64,000 nt of DNA from an uncultured Eubacterium sp. (GTDB taxonomy: Bacteria; Bacillota; Clostridia; Lachnospirales; Lachnospiraceae), in assembly GCA_947089855.1 (NCBI GenBank), contig CAMUML010000002.1, forward strand, positions 61,549-125,548, written 5' to 3'. The position numbers were made by a program, and so were the translations under genes. Below the pieces are notes generated by a model. It did no database searches, was not told the origin of the DNA, and was given only the letters and a program-made list of their open reading frames with translations. This document shows, piece by piece, positions 54,711 through 63,091 of the stretch; within the stretch, counting starts at the first letter, position 1, and each line of letters starts with the position of its first letter.

Positions 54711-55077
54711 TTAACACAAACCCCTTAATAATATACTCTTTTAATGTTTTTGTTGCCCACTGCCGAAACCTGGTAGCCTTTTTTGAATTTACACGATACC
54801 CTACAGCAATAATCGCATCCAAATTAAAGCATTTTACTTTTCGGCTAACATTTCTTCCGCCCTCATTTTGAACTACCGAGAAAAACTCGGCAGTTGCTTC
54901 TGCATCCAATTCTTCTTTATAAATATTTTTCAAATGCAATGAAATATTATCTGCTGTACAATCAAATAATTCTGCCATTGCTCTTTGCGTCATCCAAAAT
55001 GTCTCTTCTTTAAAAATGACATTCACATAAACATTTGTATCCTCTAACTGATATAATATAATCTCATGCTCCTGCAT
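54691..55077 (-). pseudogene. RhuM-family protein, C-terminally truncated
   Basis: The 128-residue frame matches the N-terminal part of RhuM virulence/toxin-type proteins (MTQRAMAELFDCTADNISLHLKNIY, NLDAIIAVGYRVNSKKATRFRQWATKTLKEYIIKGFVLND). Full members have about 330 residues, so more than half is missing and the frame overlaps the HEPN-like remnant by 20 bp. A deletion likely joined two genes. The ATG at 55077 is chosen. Upstream sequence to 55298 shows no gene. Confidence 0.7.
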
Positions 55078-55298
55078 AGATACCCACCTCTCCAAATTAT
55101 ATAACATAATATTTTTGCCGTATAAAATAATAGCCCTCATCCATATAGTGTCATATAGTTCATTACACGAATCCAGGTCACAAACTTCACCCGTCCGCCT
55201 AGTGTTATTTCGTCCTTAATCCCCCATCTTGTCCACAAAATACGGTACAATCAACACCAAATAACACGAAATAATGCGCTTTTCACCCTGTCCCCAAA

Positions 55299-55582
55299 TT
55301 AGGAGACAAAATACTCTACTGCATTCTCAGGGAAAAATTCCTTGAACTCGCCGTACAACTGGGCAGCGAGGGTTTTATTGTGCGCTATTACCAAAGTTGG
55401 CTTTTGCAGCTGTTCAATTATATTAACCATTATATGGGCCTTGCCAGAACCTGTACCCCTAGTAAAGTCTGGAACTGGTTGCCTTCCTGAAAGCCTTTTA
55501 CGAGGGCATCTATCGCCTGCGGCTGGTCGCCGGTTGGTTTATATTTACTGAGAAGTTTGAATATATTTTGTGCAGTTTGCAC
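55299..55582 (-). pseudogene. uvrB': Displaced uvrB 5' fragment
   Basis: GTG at 55582 has GGAGGTG upstream and begins [23 protein letters not shown], then [27 protein letters not shown] and ends YFVS-stop. It matches uvrB codons about 1-95. One base is missing in the GVTGSGK codons (284 nt, not a multiple of three), so it cannot make UvrB. GC is about 48 percent, more host-like than the intact 5' end. It stops at AGGAGACAAAATA, the same bases at which the intact gene changes character. Confidence 0.85.
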
Positions 55583-55673
55583 AAATATCACCTCCAAAAG
55601 TCGTAGTAAAAAAGTTCGCCTATTCGCCCAAAATTCGTCCAGATGTATTTCCACTTTTCGCCAAAAACACCTT

Positions 55674-55689
55674 CTGGACGAATGAGCGT
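55674..55689. repeat. 16-bp direct repeat, left copy (possible attachment site)
   Basis: CTGGACGAATGAGCGT, exact match with 59227-59242 in the same direction. The region between holds integrase remnants and cargo. The left copy is also part of an 11-bp inverted repeat with 55633-55643. Confidence 0.4.
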
Positions 55690-55821
55690 AACCTTTTTGT
55701 GTTTTTCTTACTCCACAACCCCATGTATCACAGCATGGACAGAATGGAACAAAACTATTTTTCAGTATAGCACACATTAACATAGTTGTCCACTCTTTTA
55801 CGAACGTCCGTTCCTTTCCAT

Positions 55822-56015
55822 GTAACAGTTCAGCCCAGGACTTTGCACTCCGCTGCAAAGTCCGTAAGAAAGCATAAATTATGCCAAGAGTGAATCCGGC
55901 TCTTCGCGAAGCGGTTCTAAGTGCCAGCGGCACTTGTTAAGAACGGACCGAAGCGGAGCGTAGACTTTAAATGAGCCGGATTCAGTAACAGTTCTGCCGA
56001 AGGCTGAACTGTTAC
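55822..56015. mobile_element. 194-bp non-coding element with GTAACAGTTCAGCC ends
   Basis: The ends GTAACAGTTCAGCC and GGCTGAACTGTTAC are perfect 14-bp inverted repeats. CTTTCCAT is on both sides (55814-55821 and 56016-56023), an 8-bp target duplication. The interior holds hairpins such as GGACTTTGC/GCAAAGTCC and GAATCCGGCTC/GAGCCGGATTC. The ends resemble those of the GTTACTATTCAC family, so they may share a transposase type. No ORF. The stretch 55583-56057 holds only this element and the direct repeat. Confidence 0.8.
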
Positions 56016-56057
56016 CTTTCCATGTCCTTCTCTGCGAATGATACTATATACCATTTT

Positions 56058-56905
56058 TTAAGATGCTTCAACCAAATATTCACTTGTATCTGCCACTATA
56101 TCCAAAAGTTCTTCCTTAAATTCATCATCTGCTTTCTGCTCTGGCAGCACATCATCCATGAAATTGGCGATCTTTGGCACGCAGTCAGCTATAATGCCCT
56201 GGTTATCGCCATAAACATCCATTGTGATCATTTCTTTTGCATGTCCCATCAGCTTCGATACGGCTTTGGGGTTAAAATCATTCTTCAAAAGCAGAGTGCA
56301 GAAGGTGCTTCTAAGATCGTGCCAGCGTATGTCTGGGAGACCATTATCTAAAGCAGTTTCTTATAATGTTTCCAATGGAAGCTCTTACTCCGGGGCCTGC
56401 CATAGCTGGAGCAGCATATATAGTCCAGGTCCTGAAACTCTTTTTTTCTTCTGTTCCTGCATTTTTCATACCACTTCCTTTGTTCTAAGATCGCCTCAAA
56501 AACATAATCGGGGATCGGAAGCGCCCGATAACAGGATTCCGTTTTCAGGCTTATCTCCTGCTTCGTAAATGTCTTCGGGGCAAAATCTTCCTTTTTCCCA
56601 TTTAGTTTGCCGCATAACGAAAAGAGATGTTCATAACTGTTTTTACCAATCGGGCAACAGGTACTGAATACTCCGTTTTCTCTTTAAACAGTTTTTGAAC
56701 AACTCCGGCATTTACCTCCGCCATCCTTTTATTCCCGATAGCCGGTATCATATGGTTCTTCACAATTTCAGAATAAGTGAAATATGTCCCTCGCTTTTCA
56801 CCCTGTTCCTGATGTCATGCTCCAGCCAGTATATCATATAATCCCTGACATAGATATTGGCATATACGACATAGCTTCCGTTGTAAAGCTCTGCTATTGT
56901 CTGCT
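56058..56905 (-). pseudogene. Tyrosine recombinase remnant 2 (frameshifted, deleted)
   Basis: In transcription order: an N-terminal core-binding domain (YVVYANIYVRDYMIYWLEHD, then KNHMIPAIGNKRMAEVNAG), a stop after FRYAAN, then part of the catalytic domain (KTESCYRALPIPDYV, YGRPRSKSFHWKHYKK) and the end with WHDLRSTF and LMGHAKEMITMDVYG (catalytic Arg, His and Tyr). The first catalytic Arg region is missing, and there are at least two frameshifts. It is like Tn916/ICE integrases. The product cannot be active. Confidence 0.8.
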
Positions 56906-57295
56906 CCCTGTTCCGTGCGGCGCCCCGTTTTCCTGGCTCGAAACATAGCCATGATCTAAATAGGAACTGCCGAGTTTTTCCCGGTTGCTTTCTGCAAGAT
57001 TCTTCCTTATACTTACTTCTTTTAATACAGCAGCCGGAACCCTTATAGTGCGGTAGCTGTTTTCTGTCTTTGGAGCACGTTCTTCAATCCGGTACTCATC
57101 CGGCCTGCTCTGCCCTTTCGGAATGATAGGGTTCGATGTGATCTGGCGGCTGATCGATACCGTCTCCCGATCCATATCAAAATCAGAAAATTTTAACCCT
57201 CTGATTTCCCCCTTCCTCAGACCGCAGAATACTGCAAGCAGAACCTCCAGATACCAGTTGCTCTTAGATGCTGCCGCAAGCAGGAGCCTCAGCTT
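56894..57295 (-). pseudogene. Tyrosine recombinase remnant 1 (middle part)
   Basis: An internal fragment of about 135 residues of a second integrase, with the box I Arg in FCGLRKGEIRGLKFSDFD and KTENSYRTIRVPAAVL. It lacks both the N-terminal domain and the HxLR...Y end, and ends at a stop where remnant 2 begins. The two are different integrases joined by a deletion. The frame runs on upstream through a terminator and is not coding there. Confidence 0.75.
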
Positions 57296-57297
57296 GT

Positions 57298-57336
57298 GAA
57301 AAATAAGGGTATCCCACATGGTTTTATGGAATACCC
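57298..57336 (-). terminator. Terminator after the Rpn-like fragment
   Basis: GGGTATCCC (57307-57315) pairs with GGAATACCC (57328-57336). On the minus strand it ends in TTATTTTT. It lies 29 bp beyond the stop codon of the Rpn-like remnant. Confidence 0.6.
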
Positions 57337-57364
57337 TATCATTTTTTGTTTCTATCAACAAGCA

Positions 57365-57910
57365 TCATGCGTTTACATACGATGCATTTTCAGCGCTCTC
57401 AATTTCTTCCTCCGTGTATCCACAAGAAATAATTTGCTCACTAGTAATATTTGCTTTGATCATTCGCTTTATCGCTTCAATTCGCTCATTTTTTACAGCG
57501 CCCTCCTTAACCAGCTCAGATAAATTGCACATATTCTGCATCCTCCCTTCTAACTCTTCGGTCATTATCAATCCATACTCACTTTCCAAAATATACTTCT
57601 TCTTAGCAACATCTTTTCTGGAAAAAACCTCTTCCAACATTGCTATCAATTTATTCCTGGATTTTTTAATCATGTCGGGAGCGATATTCTCTCCATTTCT
57701 TATATTTACAATAATTCCCTTCATCAAATCCGTATGATGCCGATTCTCACTGTTTCCAAAAATCATACTGCTTTCAAAACCAATTTTCTCAATCGAATCC
57801 TCTGTTTCTTTGCTATCCATACAGATCCAAATACTCCGGACTCTTTTTAAGTTATCAAAATCACTGTGGAAAAATTCTATCTTACAAATTCCATTACGTC
57901 TAACAGCTCT
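57365..57910 (-). pseudogene. Rpn-family recombination-promoting nuclease remnant
   Basis: An open frame of about 180 residues lacking its N-terminal nuclease part. It reads IEFFHSDFDNLKRVRSIWICM, then NIRNGENIAPDM and MCNLSELVKEGAVKNERIEAIKRMIK, typical of the C-terminal half of Rpn/PDDEXK-type transposase-like proteins. An in-frame TGA at 57911-57913 and no ribosome site mean the start is lost; 57820 is only an internal ATG. Likely non-functional relic. Confidence 0.65.
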
Positions 57911-58012
57911 TCATCGGACAACTCCCCGTTTTATATAAGGAACTGTTGCTATTTATATTATAACAGAAAATACCACAGAACAGATTTCTCTATCCTGTGG
58001 CTAACTACCAGA

Positions 58013-58186
58013 TTATTTCTTCACATTTTTTTGTGCCCTGCGTGCTAAAAGAATCGGTGTATATTTTTCATTCAGTCTTTTCGTTATTTCTTCACCTTTT
58101 TTTATCAATTCCGCCTGTTTGCGTCCCCACTCGGCTGCTGCCTGATTATCTTCCGGTTTTTCACTAAGAATTACTCTGTCATTCAC
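58013..58186 (-). CDS. Small hypothetical protein, 57 residues
   Basis: A GTG at 58186 has AGGGGGTG upstream, and the frame runs to TAA at 58013. The product starts MNDRVILSEKPEDNQ, is rich in Lys, Glu and Arg, and looks helical throughout with no membrane segment. It lies 12 bp after the RadC-like gene on the same strand, so they may be an operon. No function is recognised. The rest of 57911-58012 shows no gene. Confidence 0.55.
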   Translation of the reverse strand: MNDRVILSEKPEDNQAAAEWGRKQAELIKKGEEITKRLNEKYTPILLARRAQKNVKK

Positions 58187-58198
58187 AATCTACACCCC

Positions 58199-58816
58199 CT
58201 ATCGGTCTTCATAAACAATATTGGCTTCATGACAACTTGACAAGAAATACGCAACTGCTTTTTGGTAGTCTTTAATTCCACTCCCTTCATTATGCATATT
58301 CACCGCATTATTGTATATCTCAACTGCTTTTCTTTGATCAATATTCTCTCTCTTTACAAGGTATGATATACCTCCAAGATTAGTAATTACCACCATCATT
58401 TTAACAGTTATATTTCTTAAAAAGAATTGAACATCTTCCAAAGAAAATTTTGATAAGGATGGATGATTATGCAGTATTATAACTACACACCCCAAGGAAG
58501 CAGTAATCAAATGATTTGCTACTGTATTCATGCAAGGATCAACTGAATGTTCATCCCCCAATGAAATACCAATATATTCTCTTCCCGCCGCAATCAGGCT
58601 CTCATGTTCCATACTATAGGTCAACGCAACTTCATTAGAGTTATTCTCATTCTTAGAAATCGCCAAAACTTCTTTTGCCAATTCTTGAATTGTTACATAT
58701 TCACTTTCCGGTATCCCCTTATATTTAATAAGCGGAACCTTATTTATTGCTTCGTCCGTAATCAAAACTTTTTGATTACGATTTTTTGACATTTCAAGGT
58801 CTCTCACAGGGTTCAC
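58199..58816 (-). CDS. RadC-like JAB/MPN-domain protein
   Basis: A 205-residue protein with the JAMM metal motif LHNHPSLSKFSLEDVQFF (HxHPS...SxxD). RadC-like members of this family lie in phage, ICE and defence islands. An N-terminal ILLITDEAINKVPLIKY-type stretch and a Lys/Asp tail flank the domain. The true role of RadC proteins is not settled. Start choice is uncertain; GTG 58816 has GAGAGGAA directly adjacent, and ATG 58792 is the alternative. Confidence 0.8.
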   Translation of the reverse strand: MNPVRDLEMSKNRNQKVLITDEAINKVPLIKYKGIPESEYVTIQELAKEVLAISKNENNSNEVALTYSMEHESLIAAGREYIGISLGDEHSVDPCMNTVANHLITASLGCVVIILHNHPSLSKFSLEDVQFFLRNITVKMMVVITNLGGISYLVKRENIDQRKAVEIYNNAVNMHNEGSGIKDYQKAVAYFLSSCHEANIVYEDR

Positions 58817-58897
58817 TTCCTCTCTTTCATTATATCGCCATTTTCTGATATTAACAACAGGAATCTCCTAAAATCCTGGCTCTTTTCGTTATACCCC

Positions 58898-59163
58898 GTT
58901 ACTATTCACGGGCAATGTCATTTACTTAAGCCATCTGGCCCTTGACCAATATTAGAAAACATCTGATAATTCAAGGCTTTACATAGCTGAATTTCAGCAG
59001 GAAAGAGCCTAAGTAAATGACATTGATTCACGGGCCAGGAATGCGCATAAACTGCGCATTCTGTGAGAACATGATTCAGGAGTGAGGGGCGATTTTGCGG
59101 AGCAAACTTCCAATATCGCCCCGAATGGTTACTATGAGCGGCCCCTAGGCCGTGAATAGTAAC
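58898..59163. mobile_element. GTTACTATTCAC-family element, copy D (interrupted, reverse orientation)
   Basis: It is the reverse complement of copies A and B. TATACCCC is on both sides (58890-58897 and 59164-59171), an 8-bp duplication. It is 266 bp, but taking out the 113-bp insert and its 9-bp duplication leaves exactly 144 bp. Linker TGATTCAGGAGTGAG is conserved. The gap 58817-59386 has no gene beyond this element. Confidence 0.9.
58913..59025. mobile_element. 113-bp insertion with CAATGTCATTTACTTA ends, inside copy D
   Basis: The left end CAATGTCATTTACTTA and the right end TAAGTAAATGACATTG are perfect 16-bp inverted repeats. ATTCACGGG lies on both sides (58904-58912 and 59026-59034), a 9-bp target duplication. 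No ORF. It belongs to another mobile family than its host element. Confidence 0.85.
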
Positions 59164-59226
59164 TATACCCCAATGAATCAATGTCACAAAATCCTTTTTG
59201 CAGCAAATGTTAGTTGCAACTACATC

Positions 59227-59242
59227 CTGGACGAATGAGCGT
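59227..59242. repeat. 16-bp direct repeat, right copy
   Basis: CTGGACGAATGAGCGT, the exact partner of 55674-55689. If these are attachment sites, the 3.5 kb between them would be one integrated and decayed element. Confidence 0.4.
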
Positions 59243-59386
59243 CACCTGTTGTACCTTTTCTATAAGGTGTTACCCAGTCCATCCATACCATATATTCCAC
59301 AAAATATGGACTAAACAGTACAAGCAGACACTATATGTAGATTTAGATCTCAGGTTTCATAGTAGGAGACTATATATTTCCATAGG

Positions 59387-59704
59387 GATATTGTCATAGA
59401 GAGGAAAGCGGGCATTGAAGAATTGTCCGGCAATCTGGCACAGGAAAGGGAAAGATTTGAGAAAGAATTTCTAAGAGCCGGGAACGGCAGGGCAAAGCTG
59501 TATCTTTTGGTTGAGGATATGGGCGGCTATTCTTCCATTATCGGGCATAGGTACAATACACAGTTTGCCCCGGCTGCGTCCATGGCTTCACTGAAAGCAT
59601 GGGAAGCGCGATTTAACTGCAATGTGCAATTCATAGACAGGCAGTACAGCGGCTATTACATCATGGCAACATTCCAGTATTACGCTAGGGAAATGCTCAA
59701 ATAA
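59387..59704 (+). pseudogene. ERCC4-type nuclease domain, N-terminally truncated
   Basis: About 105 residues with DIVIERKAGIEELSGN, the nuclease motif ERK-x3-E, then FEKEFLRAGNGRAKLYLLVED. The region upstream has stop codons TAG TAG in frame and no start codon, so the N-terminus is lost. These nuclease modules occur in phages and ICEs. It begins the plus-strand run that contains the two paralogous proteins and the sigma gene. It could be translated from a TTG at 59423 but then loses the active-site motif. Confidence 0.65.
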
Positions 59705-59847
59705 AGCACCGTGCAGGGGTTTTACAGCGTGTGTTATCTACACTATCTAAGCCGCAAGAACAAATTTTTGTAAAGAAAAGCGATTATTCAGAAAATTAAA
59801 AAAAAATAAAAAAGGCAAAAAAGCCGGAAAGAATGAGGTTATCAAAC

Positions 59848-60909
59848 ATGAAGAAAGAACAGTTAGAAATTTTTGCTACAGCCAAATTGTGTATGGATAC
59901 GTTCAAAAACAGGTATGACATGGCAAAAGCGAAAAAAGGGGAACGCTTTAAAAGCCTGAAAAGGAACTTTGTGCCAGGAAGCCCGATGTTTGCCGCGGAA
60001 CGGGACAAGGTCACGCCGGAGTTTGAAGCAGAAGTTGAGGGCGCAAGGGATGGGCTGATGAAAGAATTTGAAGAAGTATTCATGCGCACCGTGGCGCGTG
60101 AGAAAGCGGCGGTTACAGTTGTGACAGGCAGCACAAAAGAGATGCTTGCTGCATTGCAGTACCTTGAGGGTATGCCGGTGAGCCTTGACGAATATAACGC
60201 CTTAACTGGCTGTTTTGGCGGCAAGCTGTACTGGCTGGACAGGTTCTTTGAGCGCATAGCGGATAAAAACGGCATTGCAAAAACCGGGGTGCAGCCGTCT
60301 TTAACTGCAAAACTGGCAGTACTGGAAGAACTGGCGGAAAACACAAAGCAGTTTTTGAACGGGTATGACGGCGAAAAGAAGAATTTCATTGTCACATCTT
60401 CTGAAAAATATATTTTTAGTTTGGAAGATAAATATACAAACGGCTATTCCGGCATCTGCCTGAATGACAAAGAACAGGCAAAACGTATGGTGTCAAAGGC
60501 AATGGGGAAAGGGGATTCTTTAGAACGCAGCTGCACACTCGCCAATATGCTGCGGACAGCTACGCCAGATATGCAAAATGAGATCCTTTCCATACTGGCA
60601 GAAAGCGGGCACACGTCATTAACCGACCCGGCAATGCGGTTTACAGGGGTACAAAATGTTGTTGACAGGTTCCGAAAAGAGGACGCAAAACTTATAAAAG
60701 CGGCAGATGCGGCAATGGAACAGGTGGACAGCGCAAAGTCACGCCCGGAGTATGCAGGGGTTGTCTATGATAATTTTGATAACAGGCATTTCAGAAAGAA
60801 GATGGAAGAAAAGATTGCCGCCACAAATGACTGGGAACTGAAAGGGTGCTATGAGAATGTCAGGGAAATGAAACAGAATGAAGCAGGCGGGGCAAACAAG
60901 GGAGAGTAA
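59848..60909 (+). CDS. Conserved mobile-element protein of unknown function, paralogue 1
   Basis: A 353-residue largely helical cytoplasmic protein with a Lys/Glu-rich N-terminus. It resembles the next gene in sequence order: a PGSxxxAExxK stretch, P-V-S-L-DEY, GGKLYWLDRFFERIADKNGI, KLAVLEEL and a C-terminal MQNEILSILAESGHTSL. No known domain is recognised. The start ATG at 59848 has GAGG 9 nt upstream. ATG 59833 is an alternative. It follows the ERCC4 remnant and is codirectional with the paralogue, so a shared assembly or DNA-related role is possible. Confidence 0.75.
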   Translation: MKKEQLEIFATAKLCMDTFKNRYDMAKAKKGERFKSLKRNFVPGSPMFAAERDKVTPEFEAEVEGARDGLMKEFEEVFMRTVAREKAAVTVVTGSTKEMLAALQYLEGMPVSLDEYNALTGCFGGKLYWLDRFFERIADKNGIAKTGVQPSLTAKLAVLEELAENTKQFLNGYDGEKKNFIVTSSEKYIFSLEDKYTNGYSGICLNDKEQAKRMVSKAMGKGDSLERSCTLANMLRTATPDMQNEILSILAESGHTSLTDPAMRFTGVQNVVDRFRKEDAKLIKAADAAMEQVDSAKSRPEYAGVVYDNFDNRHFRKKMEEKIAATNDWELKGCYENVREMKQNEAGGANKGE

Positions 60910-60983
60910 AAAATTCCCCCTTAAAATAAAAAATCTATTGGCAGAATAAAAAGCCAGGAACAGGAAAGAGAGGCAAAAAGGTT

Positions 60984-62018
60984 ATGGCAACAAATATTGA
61001 AATCGTGGCAGAATCACTAAAGCATGAAACAGGGGAATACAAAATGCTGTATGACGGGCTTGTGAGCGCAAAGGAACGTGAACTGAAAGAATTAAGAGAC
61101 AATTATAAGCCAGGCTCAAAGCTGCTGGCAGAGAAGAAAAAGCAGGCAGAAGAAAGTTTCAATTCTTCCATGGCAAGGTTAAAGGTGCGTGCTGCCGACA
61201 GTGCGTTAACGGATATTGAAGAACTGCGAAAGCAGGAACTTCAAAGGGTGCAGTACATTAATGAGCCGCTGCTTGCGAAAATCCGGGCAGTCGCAAATAT
61301 CCCCATGACCACATTAGAGTTAAAGGCGTTTGCGGATAAAATCGGCGCAAAGGGCGATTACTGGGCGGGGCGTGCCTTGTCTGGCATTGCGGAGCAAAAC
61401 GGGATTGACACGGCTGAAATCGGTTTAGAAAGTACATTTGATACAAAAATGTCAATCTTAGACCAGTTAACAGGCCAGTTAAACAGGATTTTAAAATACT
61501 ACGGGGCAGATAACCCGGACGAAAGGGCAAATGTGAATTACCTGTATCTTTCTGACACTATTCTTGAAAGGGCAAAGCAGATGTACGGCGGCAAGGCCGG
61601 GAAACTGGATGACAGCCAGAAAGCGGACAGGGCATATTTCACGGTGCGCACACAGCATACGGACATTCAAAAGGGCATTGCAAATTCTAACGTGCTGCGC
61701 AACGCAAAAGGCGAGGTTCGGAACATGATACTTTGCCGTCTGGCAGAAGATAACAATATTTCCAGCATGGCGGCTGAATTTTCCGGGCATATGGACGAAA
61801 TCCTTGATTTTAAGAATGGAAAGGCGGCAGAGTACCGGGCAGCGCAGCAGGCATTGCAGAATATCCGCAAAACAAAAAATAAGGCAGCCATAGAGCATAT
61901 GGCAGGACAGTATGAGGAAAACACCTTTTTTCAAAGCCTGTTTGAGAATGAGAAGAAACAGGACGGCTATTTGGCAGAACTGCTGTATGGGGAGCCGGAG
62001 GGCAACGAAACAGAATAA
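60984..62018 (+). CDS. Conserved mobile-element protein of unknown function, paralogue 2
   Basis: A 344-residue protein with the same architecture as its neighbour: NYKPGSKLLAEKKK, PMTTLELKAFADKIGAKGDYWAGRALSGIAEQNGI, KMSILDQL and MILCRLAEDNNISSM. The two are distant paralogues and probably arose by duplication. No signal peptide or membrane segment is seen. AGGCAAAAAGG precedes the ATG. A terminator-like hairpin lies behind it. Function unknown. Confidence 0.75.
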   Translation: MATNIEIVAESLKHETGEYKMLYDGLVSAKERELKELRDNYKPGSKLLAEKKKQAEESFNSSMARLKVRAADSALTDIEELRKQELQRVQYINEPLLAKIRAVANIPMTTLELKAFADKIGAKGDYWAGRALSGIAEQNGIDTAEIGLESTFDTKMSILDQLTGQLNRILKYYGADNPDERANVNYLYLSDTILERAKQMYGGKAGKLDDSQKADRAYFTVRTQHTDIQKGIANSNVLRNAKGEVRNMILCRLAEDNNISSMAAEFSGHMDEILDFKNGKAAEYRAAQQALQNIRKTKNKAAIEHMAGQYEENTFFQSLFENEKKQDGYLAELLYGEPEGNETE

Positions 62019-62045
62019 CTTTTTATCTGGCAAAATAAAAAAGAA

Positions 62046-62085
62046 AAAAGGGAAGCACGACTTTAGGCGGCGCTGCTTCCCTTTA
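62046..62085 (+). terminator. Terminator-like hairpin after paralogue 2
   Basis: AAAGGGAAGCA and TGCTTCCCTTT form 11-bp arms around a 16-nt loop, followed by ACTTATT. An 8-bp inverted repeat CACCTACT/AGTAGGTG (62093-62124) lies before the sigma gene and may be an operator. Confidence 0.55.
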
Positions 62086-62133
62086 CTTATTGCACCTACT
62101 CAAAATTATATCAGAAAGTAGGTGTATTGCAAT

Positions 62134-63082
62134 ATGGCGCATGACAATGAAATTTTAGTAGAGAAAATCCGGGGCGGCTTTTCCGTAGCTGAAAATATGC
62201 AATCACTATATGAGGGCAATTTGCCGCTGATTAAAAAATTCATAAAGCCTTATACCGCCTATGAGTGTGAAGCTGACCTATTGCAAGAATCTTATTTCGG
62301 CTTATGGGAAGCGGTACAGCATTATGAAACGTCTAAAAATGTGCAGTTTATGATCTATGCCCGATATTGGATAGTGCAATCAGTACAGCGGTATCTTGAA
62401 AACTGCGGCTCTGCCGTCCGCATACCTACCCACACAAAGGCGAAAATATCACGCCTGCGGAAAGCGACAAGCCAGTTAAGGCAAGGAACAGGGCAGGGAG
62501 CCGACAGCGGCAGACATAGCGGCTTTATTGGGCGTATCAGTGGAAGAAGTGCAGGAGATACAAGGCTATATGCAAGGGGTAGCCAGTTTAGACACCCCCC
62601 CATAGCAGAGGACAATAGCTTGACACTTGCGGACACGCTACAAGCCAATTTAAGCGTTGAAAATGATACAGTTAATAAAAAACTCTGAATACTCTAAAAA
62701 TGAATTATGGGGCATTGTGGAGCGTTACACAGCCACAAGGGAGAATGGTATCATCAAAGAAATTTTCCTGCATGGTAAGAGTATGGCACAGGTGGCAAAG
62801 GAACAGGGATTGTCTTTTGACAGAGTACGCCAGATAAAGGAATCTGGACTGCGGCGGCTGCGGATGGGCAGGGCAAAGCGTGAACTGCTGGAAAAGTTTG
62901 ATATTGTTGAAGCCGGGCTATACCAGGGCGGCTTGAATAATTACCGGGAGCATGGTTTTACTTCTATTGTGGAACGTACAGCAATGAAAGAGACAGAAGC
63001 GGAGGAACGCTATAAACAGCATTTAAGGGGGATTGAGGGACGCTACCGGGAAAGGGTGGCGTTATCTGGCAGAAAAAGTTGA
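62134..63082 (+). pseudogene. Sigma-70 family factor, frameshifted three times
   Basis: The frames together encode a phage/ICE-type sigma factor. Region 2 is DLLQESYFGLWEAVQHYETS...FMIYARYWIVQSVQRYL. Region 3 is in another frame (GREPTAADIAALLGVSVEEVQEIQ). Region 4 is in the third frame (FLHGKSMAQVAKEQGLSFDRVRQIKESGLRRLR). The frame moves near 62477, again at a run of seven C (62595-62601), and again at six A (62677-62682). Either the gene is dead, phase-variable, or the sequence has errors. It lies downstream of the two paralogues on the same strand. Confidence 0.75.
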
Positions 63083-63091
63083 AAGCGGATA

